The notes beneath the pieces are model-generated. The model did no database searches. It worked only from the letters and a program-made list of their open reading frames with translations, and had not been told where the DNA came from. The translations under genes were made by a program, and so were the position numbers. From positions 2,978,501 to 3,042,500 of the forward strand of contig JAKNDB010000087.1 of NCBI GenBank assembly GCA_024305405.1: DNA of 64,000 nucleotides, given 5' to 3'. This stretch comes from Dirofilaria immitis (taxonomy: Eukaryota > Nematoda > Chromadorea > Rhabditida > Onchocercidae). Shown here one piece after another: positions 39,901 through 54,400 of the stretch; position 1 is the first letter of the stretch; each line of letters starts with the position of its first letter.

Positions 39901-42900
39901 TTGCCCATCGTAGGATACATCCATTAGCATCTACATCAGTAGCCGATATGCTAGAAGAATTTTGCAAATTCAATTATAGTATCATTTTTATTGGGTAAAT
40001 TTTCTTAATCAGTTTATTTGAAAATAGTGCATAATTTCTTATGGCTATAAAAATGAATGCACAAATATCAGATAAGTTAGTATATCCATCTTTTCTTGTA
40101 ATTTGGAGAAGAATCATCTTGCTATAAACGGCAGCCATAACTACCTCAGTAAATGACAATGGAGATCTTCCAGTAGAATGACTTTTAGCAATTATAAAAT
40201 TTGGTGAAATTTTGTAATAATAAGTTTTTTCATTGATTACAAAAATTTTTTGAAGATAAATGAATATAAAAAAATTAAAATTTCTTTATTATTTATTATT
40301 TTGAATGGTTTAAAATTATTGCAAACTAGTTTTTGAAAAGAAAGTTAACTTCGACATCAATTATCAATCTGTTCCAATAAATCAATTTATTTTTTTATAT
40401 TTTTAATATTTCGGTAATGTGTAGGAAGAAAATTAAGGAAAATGATTCTGATCGAGTTACCATATTCATTAGTTATTAATTGTCAAATCTTAAATCTTAT
40501 CTATTAATTGATCTTTTAGATATTTTCTAATGTTACTTTATGCACTGGAAGCTCAAATGAAATGCCATGGATGCATGCTAGCTGTTGATTCATGCATAGG
40601 TTTGGCTTTTGCTGGTGTATTAACAGTTACTTTTGCATCGGTTTCTGGTCTAGGCCTTACCGCATGGTTAAATATCGAATTCAATGCAGCTACTACTCAG
40701 GTTAGATTTTTGCAGTGTTAATTTAAAATTTTTAAGTTTAAAAATTATTAGCAGTAGCAAAGTGTTGAAATTTGTCACTGTCTGAAATAAGCGCACGCTA
40801 TTGTTGTCGGTGTTTGAACAGAATTTAACTGATATTACACATTATCGTTCAGCTAATATTCAGAATTTTTCATGGCTGTCTACTATAATTTCTCCGTTAA
40901 AATTTGATTGATAATTTTGGATTTTTGCCGATAGCTTTATTAGTAATCCTCTGTAATGAATCTCATTTTTATCCAAAATTTGAACTAAAATTTTAATGGA
41001 TTGTTTTCAGATAGTGCCGTTTCTAACGCTTGGTATTGGTGTTGATAATATTTTCCTTTTATTACACAATTATCACAGTGTAATGGAAAATGTAAAGAAG
41101 AATGAAGTCGGTATGTTAATGAAAGAAACCGGTATGAGTGTTATGATGACATCTATCAATAATATTCTTTCATTTCTTACCGGAACATTGTTACCAATTC
41201 CTGCATTACGTGCATTTTGTGCGCAGGTTTGAGTTTTTGTAATTCACCAAGTTTAATTTCGAAACGAAAAGCAGGTTATATAAATCTTAACTCATAAAAT
41301 TAGCTCTTGTGATTTGTATCAAGGGATATTTGATGAACAGATATACTATTCTAGGTTTTGGAATAGAACAAATATTTATCTATATTTTTTTGAAAGGATG
41401 TTCTGTTTTCGCGTAATTCTTTAATATTTTATTTTAAAGTTTAAATTCATTTCAGTCTTCTATTCTTCTGACATATAATCTTATTGCCGTGCTTACTATT
41501 TTCCCAGCAATAATATCAGTTGATCTACGGCGTCGCAAAAGCTATCGTCGGGACGTTTGTTGCTGTTCGGTAATAAAAGATTCACTCACCAGGGAAGGCA
41601 GTTATGTAGTTGATATCGATGTCAAACCACATATTCAAGTCAATATTTAGTATCTCCTTCTATTTGAAAAATCTTTAAACTGTTTGTATATGATTTTTAG
41701 TGAATGAATCAATTCCTCATTTAATTAGGTACTAATTATTAAAGTATTCTGGGCAGCATTATTCTGAATTAATTTTTGGGAAAGTTAAGAAGGGCAAAAG
41801 AAAATTATTTTCTTTTATATTAATAGATTGTTCCATATTATTGATGCAGCACTATTCAAATACTGACATATGAATTTTTGAGTTCCAGTTCATTTACGTA
41901 AAAATTGCAGGAAAAATTGACAGTTGGTGGAACAGTGCCTTTATATCATAATCTATACTCTCCTAATGATCGCGAGGAAGACATGGAAGACGATATCGTA
42001 AAGCCCTGGACTCTTCATGCTCTCCTACGGCATTATTATATACCGTTTCTAAAAAGAAAATAGTTAAAGTGAGTAATATTAATACGATGAAGTTTTTTTT
42101 GTTCCTTTATTTTCTTTTTGATTTGATTTTAGGAAAAAGCATTCATTTGTTGAATGATAAAAATCATTTATTCCATGTGGATTTTATTTTTATATTTCGT
42201 AAAATTAAATTACAAAATTATGAGCGTTGCATCAATAGAAAAAAGATTTCAGTGAATTGCATTTTTAAAAAGATTATGATTTGGTAAATAAGAAATTTTT
42301 AACTCGTTAAGTTCAATGCACGATTGAAGAAGTTAAATGGACATTAATTTTTAAGTTTTATCATCTTGGTGTTCTTGTTTTTCTATATTTTTCAAAAGTT
42401 TTATTGTTTCAGATATTTGTTATTTTGACATGCTCATGTTTGTTACTTGCTGGATTATTTGGATTACACTATACTACGTTTGGTCTTGAAATGAGTGATG
42501 TATTACCCGACCAAACAGCACCAGCTGCTTTTCTGAAAGCTCGGGATCGTTACTTCAGTTTTTACCCGATGTTCGCTGTTTTACGGGGACCAGGCATTGA
42601 TTATGCAAAAAATCAGCACAAAATCGATAATTATCGTTTGAGCATCGGTAAATTCTTGTTGGTCTTTAAGATCTTAAGATTTTCATAATTATGCAACTAA
42701 GCAGTTTGTTATCCTTCTGCAAGAAAGTTTAAGTTATCGAAATCTCTAGATAAATATTGGATATTCAAAAGGCACGCTACACCATTTTGCATTTCAATTT
42801 CCATCCAAATTTATTACATCATGTGAATTGGACGTTTTTATCCTTGTCTCGATCATAAATGTAGTTTTTTTTTTTATTTTGATAACAGCGTAATTTGAGT

Positions 42901-45808
42901 CTTATAAAAATGCCCATTTTATTTTTATTTTTTCGCAGGCAACATCCTATATTTTCTAATCTGTCATTAACTTTTTAGGCAATTCTCCTTTTATTGTGAA
43001 AAATAGTGAAGGAGAACCAAGCGAGAAATATTGGTTATCACTGTTAAGGATTTGGCTCAGAACTTTACAACAGAAATTAGATCAAGCAATAGCTGATGGT
43101 TTGGTAAATTTTGGAACTTTGAAATTTGGTGAAAATTTATATTTAGTTTTTAAATTTACAGTTTTGAAATTATTTATTGCTGTGTTGGAAATGTAAATAA
43201 CTATATGAAAATTTTTTTAAGATTGATTTGTCAACAGGTACAGTTGTGGGGAAGAATCTAATTTTACGGGAGAAAGCCAAAAATTGCCACCTGATGTCAA
43301 TATTGCTTATCGATTGGCATGTAGCTATGGATATACGTATAATTGTACTAATCGTGTAAGTATCTTTACTATTATATACAAGTTCAATAATTTTTAAAAG
43401 AAGCTTATTTTTTAAAAGAAATTTACCATATAGTCATATAACCGTTAGAGATGCCTAGTTGGATTGTAAACGACATTTTTGGCGAGTCAAAAATGACAGA
43501 TTATTGGTGCGATAAAAACTGAAAGATCAGTTCACTGTTTTGTACTTCCAGATCGGAAAGATACGTTTTGTGGATGAAAGCGGGACGATTAATATGGAAA
43601 GTTTTACAATTACGTAACAGCTTGGTATAATTCTGATAAAATGATGTATCACGTATCGCTAGCTTCGTTCATCCCTTCACCACCGGATTGGACAATTGAA
43701 GACAAAACAACTCGCTTGGTACCACCAGCTAGCCCATTCTTGTACAGCCAAATACCCTTTTATCTCACAAATTTATCTAGTACACCAGTTATCACTGAAA
43801 TGATTAAAGTTAGCATTACCTCGCCTTTTAATTCTAAAGCTTTTGTTTTCAACTTTTGTTTTTTAAGTTTCAACCGGAAACTTTCTATAAAAATATTTAT
43901 TAGTGGCATTTGGATTTGTTAGGGTTTTGGATATTTTGGATATGCTATTCATGTTTTATTGCATAGGCAGTGATTACGCTTTCTAAAGAGAGGATTTTTT
44001 AGGAAATTCGTATTATTTGTGATGAATTCAGTGTTGATGGTCTGCCAAATTTTCCAGCTGGTGTTGCCTTCACATTTTGGGAACAATATCTTCATTTGAG
44101 TAGCAACCTTTTTCAAGCTATTTGTGTAATAGCATTCGCTGTTTTCTGTATGATCTCTATTATTTTATGCAATCCATGGGCTGCTGGTTAGTAAATCCTC
44201 ACTCTTTGTAATTTGTTATCCAAATTTTGTCACATATTTAAATCTGTTGTAAAAATGAATTGGAAAAGTGCCTATTTCTTACGTGTACTAGATTTCTAAT
44301 TTCCATATACATATAGTAGAAATGTTATTTCAGGCATTATTTTAATAATTTTGCTATCAATGACAATTGAGCTTACGGGTTTTCTTGGTTTGGCTGGTAT
44401 CAAATTGAATCCTATCTCAGCCGTAACAGTTGTCACTGCCGTTGGTATTGGTGGGTTCTCTCTAATGTTAATTCTTGTTTTTGGATAAAGTTAATTCAGA
44501 ATAAATAAATTTTAATTCAGAAATATGCCGCTTGGAATATGAAAAGGACTTTTTTAGCCTTGGAATTTTTGGTTAACATAGAGCATAAAAAGTTTCATGG
44601 CAAGACAAAGGTTTCCATATCGCATTAAGCTTTTTGTTCGAATTTTTCTGAGAGATTGGTATATAGAATGCAAGAAAGTGAAAAGAAGCAGCAAATGTTT
44701 TACAGCTATGATTATGATAATCAGGAAATAAACTGAGCTGCATGAATTGAATTTTGCTTTAACTTTATTTAATTGGAATTAAATTCAGTGATATTTTTCT
44801 AGGAGTGGAATTTACAGCACATGTTGTGCTGGCATTTCTAACATCACTTGGTACCCGAAATGATCGAATGGCATCATGTATCGATCGTGTTTTTGTTCCT
44901 GTTATTCATGGTGCTTTCTCAACACTGCTTGGCATTATTATGCTTGCTTTTTCGGAATTCGAATTTGTTGTAAAATATTTTTTCGTAGTAATGTCAGCAT
45001 TAATTTTTATTGGTATTATCAATGGTCTTGCTTTATTACCAGTTTTATTATCACTTATTGGACCACCATGTGAAGTTAGTTATTGTAAAATTTTCCATTA
45101 ATTTATTTGCAATTTCATTCATCAAATGAATAAAACTGAAAATTATTCCTCCGTTTTTAACCATGTCAAAGATTTTATTTTTCAATGAATTTGAAATTTT
45201 GGATAATCTATAATAAATTTGCTTAAATTTTAGAAATTATTATCAAAATGATGTAGGCCGAAGTTTATTGGATGAATGCGAAGAATTTTTCGAAATTTTT
45301 ATTCATTTGCAGATTGAGCCATTGGATGGAAGCCAGCGTTTGCCTCCTCCTCCTCCATTACACCGGCAAAAACGACGGATAGTGCAAGAATCGCAGGTTC
45401 ATCGGCGTAACTGTTCAGACGATAGTAATACAGCTACTCTTGCATCTGAAAATGTACGTTTTATTAATCATATATAAACTTCCTATAATACTTTTGTTCC
45501 AGTGAAATTCTCTCCAATTTCTTGGGTGAATTTTTTGAATAAAATTTCATGAAAATCCATTGCCGTGGTTTTTTGCTGGCAAACAGTCTCTTTTGGTCCT
45601 TCTATCCTCAATTCGCTTTCAACATTTTCAAATTTTAATTGAATTTTTACCGATTTTCTCGATTTTAATTAAAATTAATACCTTTTCCATTTAGTGCAGC
45701 ACAATGCTACTAATAGCGCCACCACGAAGCGGTAATAATGGCTCATCGGCTTTACCACGATTGATCCCAAATAGCCATGCCCGATCTGCAAGTGCTCATA
45801 TTGTATAA
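33916..45808 (+). CDS. ptc: Patched homologue (ptc-1/ptc-3 type RND transporter-like receptor)
   Basis: Twelve-helix RND-superfamily membrane protein; Patched proteins move sterols, and C. elegans ptc genes act in cytokinesis and cuticle/moulting. Exons: 33916-34086, 34438-34548, 34763-34955, 35532-35632, 35843-35958, 36261-36437, 36562-36723, 36923-~37137, 37374-37676, 38231-38302, 38993-39075, 39321-39440, 39745-39994, 40520-40700, 41011-41226, 41456-41638, 41911-42068, 42413-42647, 42979-43103, 43238-43355, 43552-43808, 44003-44186, 44334-44450, 44803-45074, 45313-45453, 45695-45808; about 1,450 residues. Family marks: VRIETDIVKLWV and GGRLEEELNFL after TM1; ITPIDCFWEG in the first loop; GGCRSFAKDIMLWPQDLI; a sterol-sensing domain ending FNAATTQ (exon 14); TM4 GIGVDNIFLLL; IPALRAF; then the second half with FWEQYLHL, NPWAAG and TM10 GVEFTAHVVLAF. 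The tail has RLPPPPPLHRQKRR. The exon 8 end and the 19/20 join are uncertain. Homopolymer contractions lie at 36437 or 36562, 39897-39900, 42057-42060 and 43602-43605. I cannot decide between ptc-1 and ptc-3. Confidence 0.93.
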
Positions 45809-48800
45809 ATTCGAAGCTGTTTACTTTTTGCTATATTTCATGACATTTTCTTTCCTTTCCTTACTTTATTTTTAATCCTTGAGTTTTTATGGGTTATGCA
45901 TTCCTTTTTTTTTAAGAGAATTGGCGAGGACATAATTATTTAATATTTTTGTAAATTCATGAGTAAAAATGATTTCGATAAAAAATGTTTAATATTGTAT
46001 TTCTTTTTAAGGCTAATATCAGTTATTTTTTCAGAATTATACATGAAATGAGTATCCGCCCAATGTGTTTTGCATGATTGCTTTATTTCAATAATTTATA
46101 TTTTCATTGACATTTATGATCTCGCATTTGGCAACTCTCTCCGATTTCCCTTTTAGTTTTTTTCTTCCATTAATTTATTTTTGTTTGAATTATTGATAAA
46201 AGATCTACGTTTTTAGAATAGTTTAAGGAGATTTTCATATTGCATATGATTTCTTTATAAAGGTTTTTCTCGTCTCGGATAAATTTATTGCATCCATTAT
46301 TCGATATTTTTGAATTTTAAAAAATTCTTATAATCACTTTAATTTCTAATATTTATTTATGAAAATGGATTGTTTTGTCCAATCTATCGATAAATCTCAA
46401 TTGTCAAAGGAAAATTAAAAGTGAGAAAAGAGAAAAAGAGAGACGGGTTAAGCAGAATGTGCTGGGATCTAATGCTTGGAAAGTTGGTCGGTCATCTCAT
46501 GATCATTTTTAATTTATTCTGATCTTTGCGTAATTGTTGTCAATATTTTTGCTAGACAGCAATAAAGGAAAAGCAATGCTAGATTGGTGATATCTCATTA
46601 TTCAATGTCGATTCCCATTACATGCTAACTATATATATCCGATGTGTTTATATATATCCGGTATCTCTGTAACTATGCTGCGCAAATATCATACTTTTAT
46701 TGTTCTCAGATTTTTAGAATTTTTAGAGTATTTGCTCCTTTGCTAATGTTTTCCAAATAGTGTAATTTCAAGAATGAGCATGAGGCGAAAGTGAAAGTAT
46801 TCAGAAGTCATAAATGAGCTTTTTGATGTTGATTCATCGCTCCGCTATTATTGTTATTATTTCGAAATATGAATATGTATTGTGTTAATCAGTAATTTCT
46901 TGTAATTAATTTAAACTTAGATGTAAAACGAATTGCCCTGCTTTATTCATAATTGCCTGATGAATCACATCAGTCATTTATTTGTATGTTCATTGATCGA
47001 CTGTTGTTTACATATGTTTGTATCATCATGTTATTTATCTTGAGGACGAAATTCTCCCCGTGAGCTTATCATTTGTTGCTATTATCAATTGTTTTGATAA
47101 TCCGAGTGTAATACCTGAAAGAATTGTTCTCTTTTTCGTATTTTTTTGGAAGTTTTCTGTATGATTTCAATCCATTGAAATACTTCCATCTTTTATTCCT
47201 TCAAATGTATATGAACATATTTTAAATCATTTTTGTTTCGTAAATGAAATTCTCTATATTTTGTAATTAATCATATTGCAGTCACATTTAAGGAAGATGC
47301 AAATATGATATTCCAGTTTGCAATTTTATTAGGTTTGACAATCTTAGCTTTTTGGTAATATTATAGATCTTTGTTTGAGATCAATAGTGTCTTAGCTTAT
47401 TAAATGAATCCTTACGTCCTGTGTGCACAAAACTCAGTTTTCTGATAAATTATGACTTTGTGCTTTTTCGCGATTTTTAGTTCTCCCATTTTGATAATTC
47501 TCTTTTATTCCGTAAAAACCAGTCATTTTTCTGGAGAAGGTTACGTATCAGTTTGCAGAAGTCTGTTCTCGAAGAGTAGATTTTTATAAGTTAAGATTTT
47601 CTTTGATTCATGTTTAAATTACAATGGATTTTGTAATTCGGTATTTTGCTTTATGAAAGAGTATTTTTCACATTTTTTTGATATGATCGATTGTATTTTT
47701 CTTTACTTTTTTATGTCGTTCTTCGCTTTTTGTGTCATTCTCCGAAATCAACTGTTTGTTCAATATTTATACATTTATTTAATTAATAACCTTATTATTA
47801 GGATTTGTTTTTCCGTTTTTTCTTGATGGATAAAATATTTGAAAGGCAAAAAGAGTGATGGAAATAACAAAATTTTACTATCAGTTAGAAAGAGATTTCA
47901 TCTTATCCTGAAAGTTAAGAGAAATCATTCAATAATTTATTGAATTGATTCATTATGATAAGCTTCAATTTCATATTTTAAGCTAAGCATGTAGCATTCT
48001 TACTGATATGGTTTCATCGAATGTCGGTATTGGTATCTTCGGAACTTTATTATCTTTATGGTCCATAAATAAAAATGGTTAGGCTCATAAAAACATTCGT
48101 TGGATATTTACTATTATTGCATCAACGGCAATCATGATATGCTTTTTAAACTTCCAAATTTTCCTTTTATAGTGTGACAAAGTGATTCAATTGTTTATTT
48201 AAAGTATTTATGAATTTGCTATGTCAAATGTCAATAAGTGTTCATTTTTTATTGAAAAATATCAACACCCGGATTTTACGAAATGTAGATTATGAATTGG
48301 CAGTAGATATCCTAAAATATCTAATTAGATTACTAATCTATGCAGATAAAATAAGCCTGGTTCCAATTGTTCTTCATTTAATCAGAATGTTAGTTACCTT
48401 AATGACTACTTTTGCTTATCATTGAGTTTTTGTCTTTTCATATAAGATTTTTGTTGATAGCTATATATATATATATATACAAGATAAATTGACGTTATCA
48501 ACAATATCTATGTCATGATAATTTTCAGCCCCTCAAATATCATAATTTGAATTTAGAAACCCCGAGATTTAAATCCAATGCCGAATTGTCAAATTAATAA
48601 TATTAATTTAATTATCTCTTTGCATTCGTTGTGTATCACATCACAATGATATCTCCAAAATAGGTTTTTGAAACATTACGTATCCACCGGATAATCGAAA
48701 ATATCTATATATGGTCCTGCTGTTCATTTAGAGAATTCGATGAAGCCATTTCCAATCATTGCTTGTTTATTATGTTAGGATTTTATATCACTGGAATTTG

Positions 48801-51442
48801 TTGTGTAGTATTAATAGGAATTTTGATTAACAACATTTCAAGAATTTTACCTGTTATAAATTAGAAGTCGCTATCAGACAGAATCTTTAATGAATGAATT
48901 TTTGAATGAAGGAATCTTATTTCTGGCATTACCATAGCTTTCAATTGAAGAGAATCTGATTTATCGAGTTTTTTAATGTTTTCAGTTTTTCAAAAATTAA
49001 CGACAAAACAGACATTCTTTCTAGTTTTCTTCCGGAAATTCTAGCGTTTATTAGTAATCAATTAACATATAAAATTTTGAGATTGATGTCCGAAAGGAAA
49101 GCTAGCATCGTTAATATTTTATCTAACCTCGAGAATGAGTTTTTGTTGCATTATTTTCCAATCCTTTCCTTAATTATCCCTTAATTATCAAAAAACTTTT
49201 GATTATAAAATTTCAAAGAAATGATGCCGTCGTGTTTATCTTCGAAAACAATTACAGCTATTGATATGTTGTAATGCTCACCGCAAAATAATTCATTAAT
49301 TTCAAGTGTTAAATTAAACAGATTTGCAATTTCGATCTGAGATTGTTGTTTATATGATGTTTTACTTAATTGGAACTTGAATACTCAATTTCATTGCCGT
49401 CTCATAGCATCTGAATCGCTCAACGATATTGGATGAGCATAAGAAATTGAAATATATATTAAAATTAGTAATCTATCATATTTGTTATTAATCATGTATT
49501 AATTTATTATTAATTTTTAGTCACCTTTAATATTTTTAGGTCTCCGGGTCGCTCGTATAATCCTTCATATAATAATAAGCTTATCACAGAAAATTTAAAT
49601 TAATTATAATAAAAGCAAGGATTAATCAAAACGTTTGTTTATCAAGATGCTTTGATTATAATATGTATTTAGGAGTGAGAAATGGCTAAAAGAATAATTT
49701 AGAATTATGCTTTAATTTTGATTTGATAATTAGAAAATTCAAGATACATTAATATTATCTGGTTGCAATTAGCCAAATGAAGCTTACTTTTTTGAATTAA
49801 ATAAATTTGATGCCATCCTTTTGAATCGAATAGTAAAATTCCAAATTGACAGCTTCAATATGAAGTGATTCGTTGGAATCAATAAATTTTTAGGAATTTT
49901 AATAATTTTTTAGCAGTATATTGATATATTGCTGCCTAAACCATCAACAAAATTTTATTTAATCATTTTCTCATTTATATTATTCATTTTTTCTACCTTT
50001 TTTCCTACCATTTAATAGTTAAGTATGAATTAATTTAAGATTGGAGTTTAAAAATTAAGCAATTATTATAAATAATTGATATGTAAATAACGAGACTAAA
50101 GGGAAATGAAAGAATTTGATTAATTCAGGTGAATCATAATATTAAAAAAATCATTGAATGCGAGATCACTATAAAAGTAATGACTAGAAATCTGAATATT
50201 GTTAATTAATTTTTAAACGACTTTTAATTTGGCTATTAACGTTATCATATGGTGAATTTTTAGATTTTCTAATGGTTTGTTTTTGCCGTTCTTTTTTTAG
50301 CATGTGCTAGTGTAAAAGAAGATGATAATAATGAGAATTAAGAAATTTAAACAAAAATTGAATGACTAAACAAAGAGTGATAAGAGAAGAAAGAGGAAAG
50401 AGAAAAGATTAAATTGTTTAAGTGTATAACGACAATTATGGAATTGTCACGAAAGAAAAGACGGCCTACTGAATCAATTGGATAGAGTCTTTCAAAAACA
50501 TTCATTTCAGAATTCTCTAGTATGATTTAATCTCTTCAACCAAAGTTCTTCTTTTCATTTAAAATTCATTGGTAAAAGAGATTAGGCAGCAATCTTCTCG
50601 AATGTATGTTTATTTTTATTCCACTCTTATAATCAAATTAAAATTCCAAGCTATAACTGATGAATAAAAAATGAATGCAACATTGTTTTTTGCTTTTACC
50701 AAAAATTATATCTTTATGATTCACATTATATCTTTATGATTAGAATAGAGTAAAAATTATAATACAATTTAATATAATTTCTAATTTTCTTTTATAATTA
50801 AAATTTAGCAACAAATATCTAACTATTATTGTAAGATGGCAATATTGAATACATTTTATGCAAACATTTTGTATCATAGTGAAAAAGTGGAATTTAGAAT
50901 GAAAGGTATCCACCCTTCAATACTGTTATTATTATATCGATATTGATATAGTTCACATATTAATGAGAGATAGCTATATTATTAATTATGCTTCCTTTCA
51001 TTTCAGAATTTAATTTCTTGCAAAATTTTATTAACTTTATGTTTAATTTGATCATATCAATGATAAATGATAAATAGCTATTGTAGGACAAAAAAATATG
51101 ATAAATTTACGATTTTTTCCTTCCAATACAAAATTCAAAATCACTCTCTTCCCCGTCGTTCGATTCCATTTACGATGTAGTGAGTTTTGCCAATAATTTC
51201 CATACATTAATTTATAAAAAGACATACCCTTTTTTTTTTATTAATTTCTCATACTATGTAAAAATTAAATCTCACTTTAGCAAATCGATTGTATAGAGAG
51301 AAATTCTGGGCCGAAACATTCAATTACCTCAAAACTTGGGTAAATTAAACCGTCAAATTTGATTGCTTCATTCACATATCATTGTAGTGCAACGAAAAAC
51401 AGCTTGACTAATAATAACCAAAAGTTTTCGAAAAACAAAAAT
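45809..51442. other. Patched 3' flank and gene desert
   Basis: The proximal part should hold the Patched 3' UTR. The rest is AT-rich with no supported exon on either strand; the only longer frames (for example 48210-48425) lack splice context and family resemblance. Simple repeats include tatatatccg words at about 46633-46665, an AT run at 48465-48479 and a tandem attatatctttatgatt pair at about 50706-50742. Confidence 0.4.
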
Positions 51443-51492
51443 CTCTACTAACTAGGCCTAACGTTGCTTAAGATCAGACGAGATGTCGTGTC
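51443..51492 (-). pseudogene. Degenerate 5S rRNA fragment
   Basis: The minus strand contains ATCTCGTCTGATCT and, just after, TAAGCAACGTTAGGCCTAGT then TAGTA. These match in order the internal part of nematode 5S rRNA (CCCGTCCGATCT, then TTAAGCAACGTTGAGTCCAG, then TTAGTA), with about seven bases missing between the blocks and several substitutions. The 5' and 3' thirds of 5S rRNA are not recognisable. It is best read as a dispersed 5S pseudogene, or the head of a 5S-derived SINE. The comparison is from memory of nematode 5S rRNA. Confidence 0.6.
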
Positions 51493-54400
51493 AAATCGAT
51501 TGAATAGATTATATCTTATGTAGTATAATTTATTTTTAATTATTTTACAATTTTATCCATTCTATTAAAAAAGAAAGTAATGACAATCAATACGATATTA
51601 TACAATGAAATACTTGATGTCAAGCATCTTCCCGTCCATTCTTACTTTTTCAATCAAATCAATTTAATTAAATGAAAAAAGAATGAACTTAGTTTCTGTG
51701 AAATAAATAAATTGGTTTTTCTTCCATCAGTCTTTTTTTAAATGATTTAATGGATTGATTAATTGGATCGCTTGTTTTCCATATATGTAAGATTTCCTTT
51801 TTTTTCTATATTAAAATTTATATCAGTATTATTTGATATCACAAATTTAATTGGTAATTTAAAAAAATTCATTTTATTTTTTCTTTAAATAGATTAGATG
51901 AGACTAATCAATTTGGCGATAATAAAAAGTACGACAATAGGAGATTAAGTTATTTCGTCTTTTCCCTAACTTTTTGCATTGTCTCAAACAACTATTCAAT
52001 TGACCATTTTCATTCGGAAAAATCCTGAATAACGCGATTTTAAATTCTTTTCTCATATTGAGATAGGATTTTCTAATTATTTCATAATTTCAGATGATTG
52101 CCTATATCATTTTCCAATAGTGATATCTATCTTTTACATATGTTATATTTTAATGAATTTCCTATGACATGCAAATAATTTTGTAATATGTTGTAAATGG
52201 ATTTATTGACAATCTGTCATATTTTCTCTCATTTCATTTTCTCTCATAAAATATAATTTCTATTTTGTCATATTCACCTGATTTGTTTTTACCATATTTA
52301 TATAATTACTAACTTGGTCAAGACTACCGATCATTCCTATCAAATATATTATAATTATAATTTTTCCTTCCCTTCAAGAATTACAAAAAAGAATGGAAAT
52401 TTCTTCTTTATTTATTATGCTAGCATGCAGTATTTATATATTCATACTGTATTTTAATTCTTTCAAATATTCTCGAAACTCTATGAATTTATTAAATAAT
52501 TAAAAATTACACTGTTACTAATATGTTATAAAATTATCTTATTTAAACATTTTCGTTTATTTTTATCGATTAAAAACAAAGAAGCGGTAAATAATAATAT
52601 GCAAAGAGAGAGAGAGAACGATAGATATTTCTAAAATTTTTAAAAGATTTTACTACTTAATATTAAGGTATTTGTAAGGCATTCATTCATCCATTTCGTT
52701 TTATTTTATTCAATCAAATCAAATTTAATAAAATCGGAAATGTTGAGCTAACAAAAAGTATTGATAAGAAGATATGAGAAACGAAATCAATGCATCAGTC
52801 ATTTATCTTTTGATCTTTAATTTTCAAAAAGGTTATTTAACAAGCATTGCATATATCATGAACTTCTTGAAAATGAATAATTCCCGTGAGATTCGTTGCA
52901 CTGATAAATTGGCTAAAGTTAAAGCTATAAAATTATACTTACTGTTAGATTATACTAAAAATTGAAAATTAAGTTCAAAATGATAGATATTACTTGTCTA
53001 AAAAATTAATAATACTATTTATATTTTTAAAAGATGCAAAATTTGTATAACTAAATCAATATAATCTTACTTATATTTTTTCATAATATCTCAAATCATG
53101 CATATTTTTGCCATTTTATAGAGTTTATTTTGATAGCAATAGAAGAAAACAACTTTCAAGATTATCGTTGTCAATGTGATATTGGAATTAATCGCATGTA
53201 AGAATTCCTTAAAATTTTATAGTCGTCATTGGAATCTACGATTAAAAGATGAATAAGAAAAATGGTCTGAATTTCATCGATGATAGTAGTACTCAACTGT
53301 AGGAGTAGGAATGTCATTCGCAATTGCGTCACATTCTAAATTCTTTGAATGTTTTTAATAAAATTTTAGTGATACATAGAGGAATGAAAATTTCATCATA
53401 AATTGCAATTAAAAATAACAAAAATTTTTAAAAGACTTATCAATGAATTATCGGAACAATAAAAATTGCAATCAACGAAACTTTTTATGAATAATTCTTA
53501 TAACAACAACTGTTTAACTGGGATAAATAAATTATTGCTTAATGTGAAAATTACATCAACAAATTGAATGATTTGAGCTGAAATAATTGAAAAACAAAGC
53601 TACTTTAGAGGAAATTTTTATTATGTATTGAGTTTATAAGTAGTTGTGTTAAATTTTGAAAAGTTTACTTCTTTCTTCAAAAGTAAAAATGAAAGAAAAA
53701 ACTTTTCCAAATGCAAAGATGAAGAAAAAGGGAAAAAAGCAGATAATCAATCATTTTCTCAATAAACTGATTTTTTGAATGTTTCGAGATCGAGAATGGA
53801 TGAAAAAAGATGATAATTCCACTTTTTTCATTTTAATCATTTGCTTATACAAATTTATGTACCTTAAGATGCTTCTTCCTCATCTAACAAATAAACAAAT
53901 TAAATTTAGATTTTTATTACTCCATTTTTTCTTTAATTAACACATCAAAATTTTCTTTTTTTGCAAATCGTAAATAAAAAAATCTTGATAAATAAAAGGT
54001 CATAACTTTTCCTCATTGTTTTTCGTTTTTCGAGAATTGTGCAATCTCGACTGCTATAGTATTTTATTCATTTAGAAATATGAAATCTCAGCGTTTCTTC
54101 GGCAATAAATAAACGAAATTAAGTTTTCTTTAAATTAATACAGTAATTATGTACTTTTTATGAAGAAAAATATTTAAAAACTATGTATGAGATTGTTAAT
54201 TATTCAAAATCTAATTAATAAAATTCGAAATGTTTGTAAAATTTTTATCAACTCATTCTTGTTAAAAATAAATATTGGCAATGCTTAAATGCTTTATCTT
54301 GAATTGGAAAATATGTATTGTAGAAAATCTGATTAAATCAAGAAGATATTACTATTATATTTTATCGATTATTACTGAAATCTACATGAATAGGCATAAG

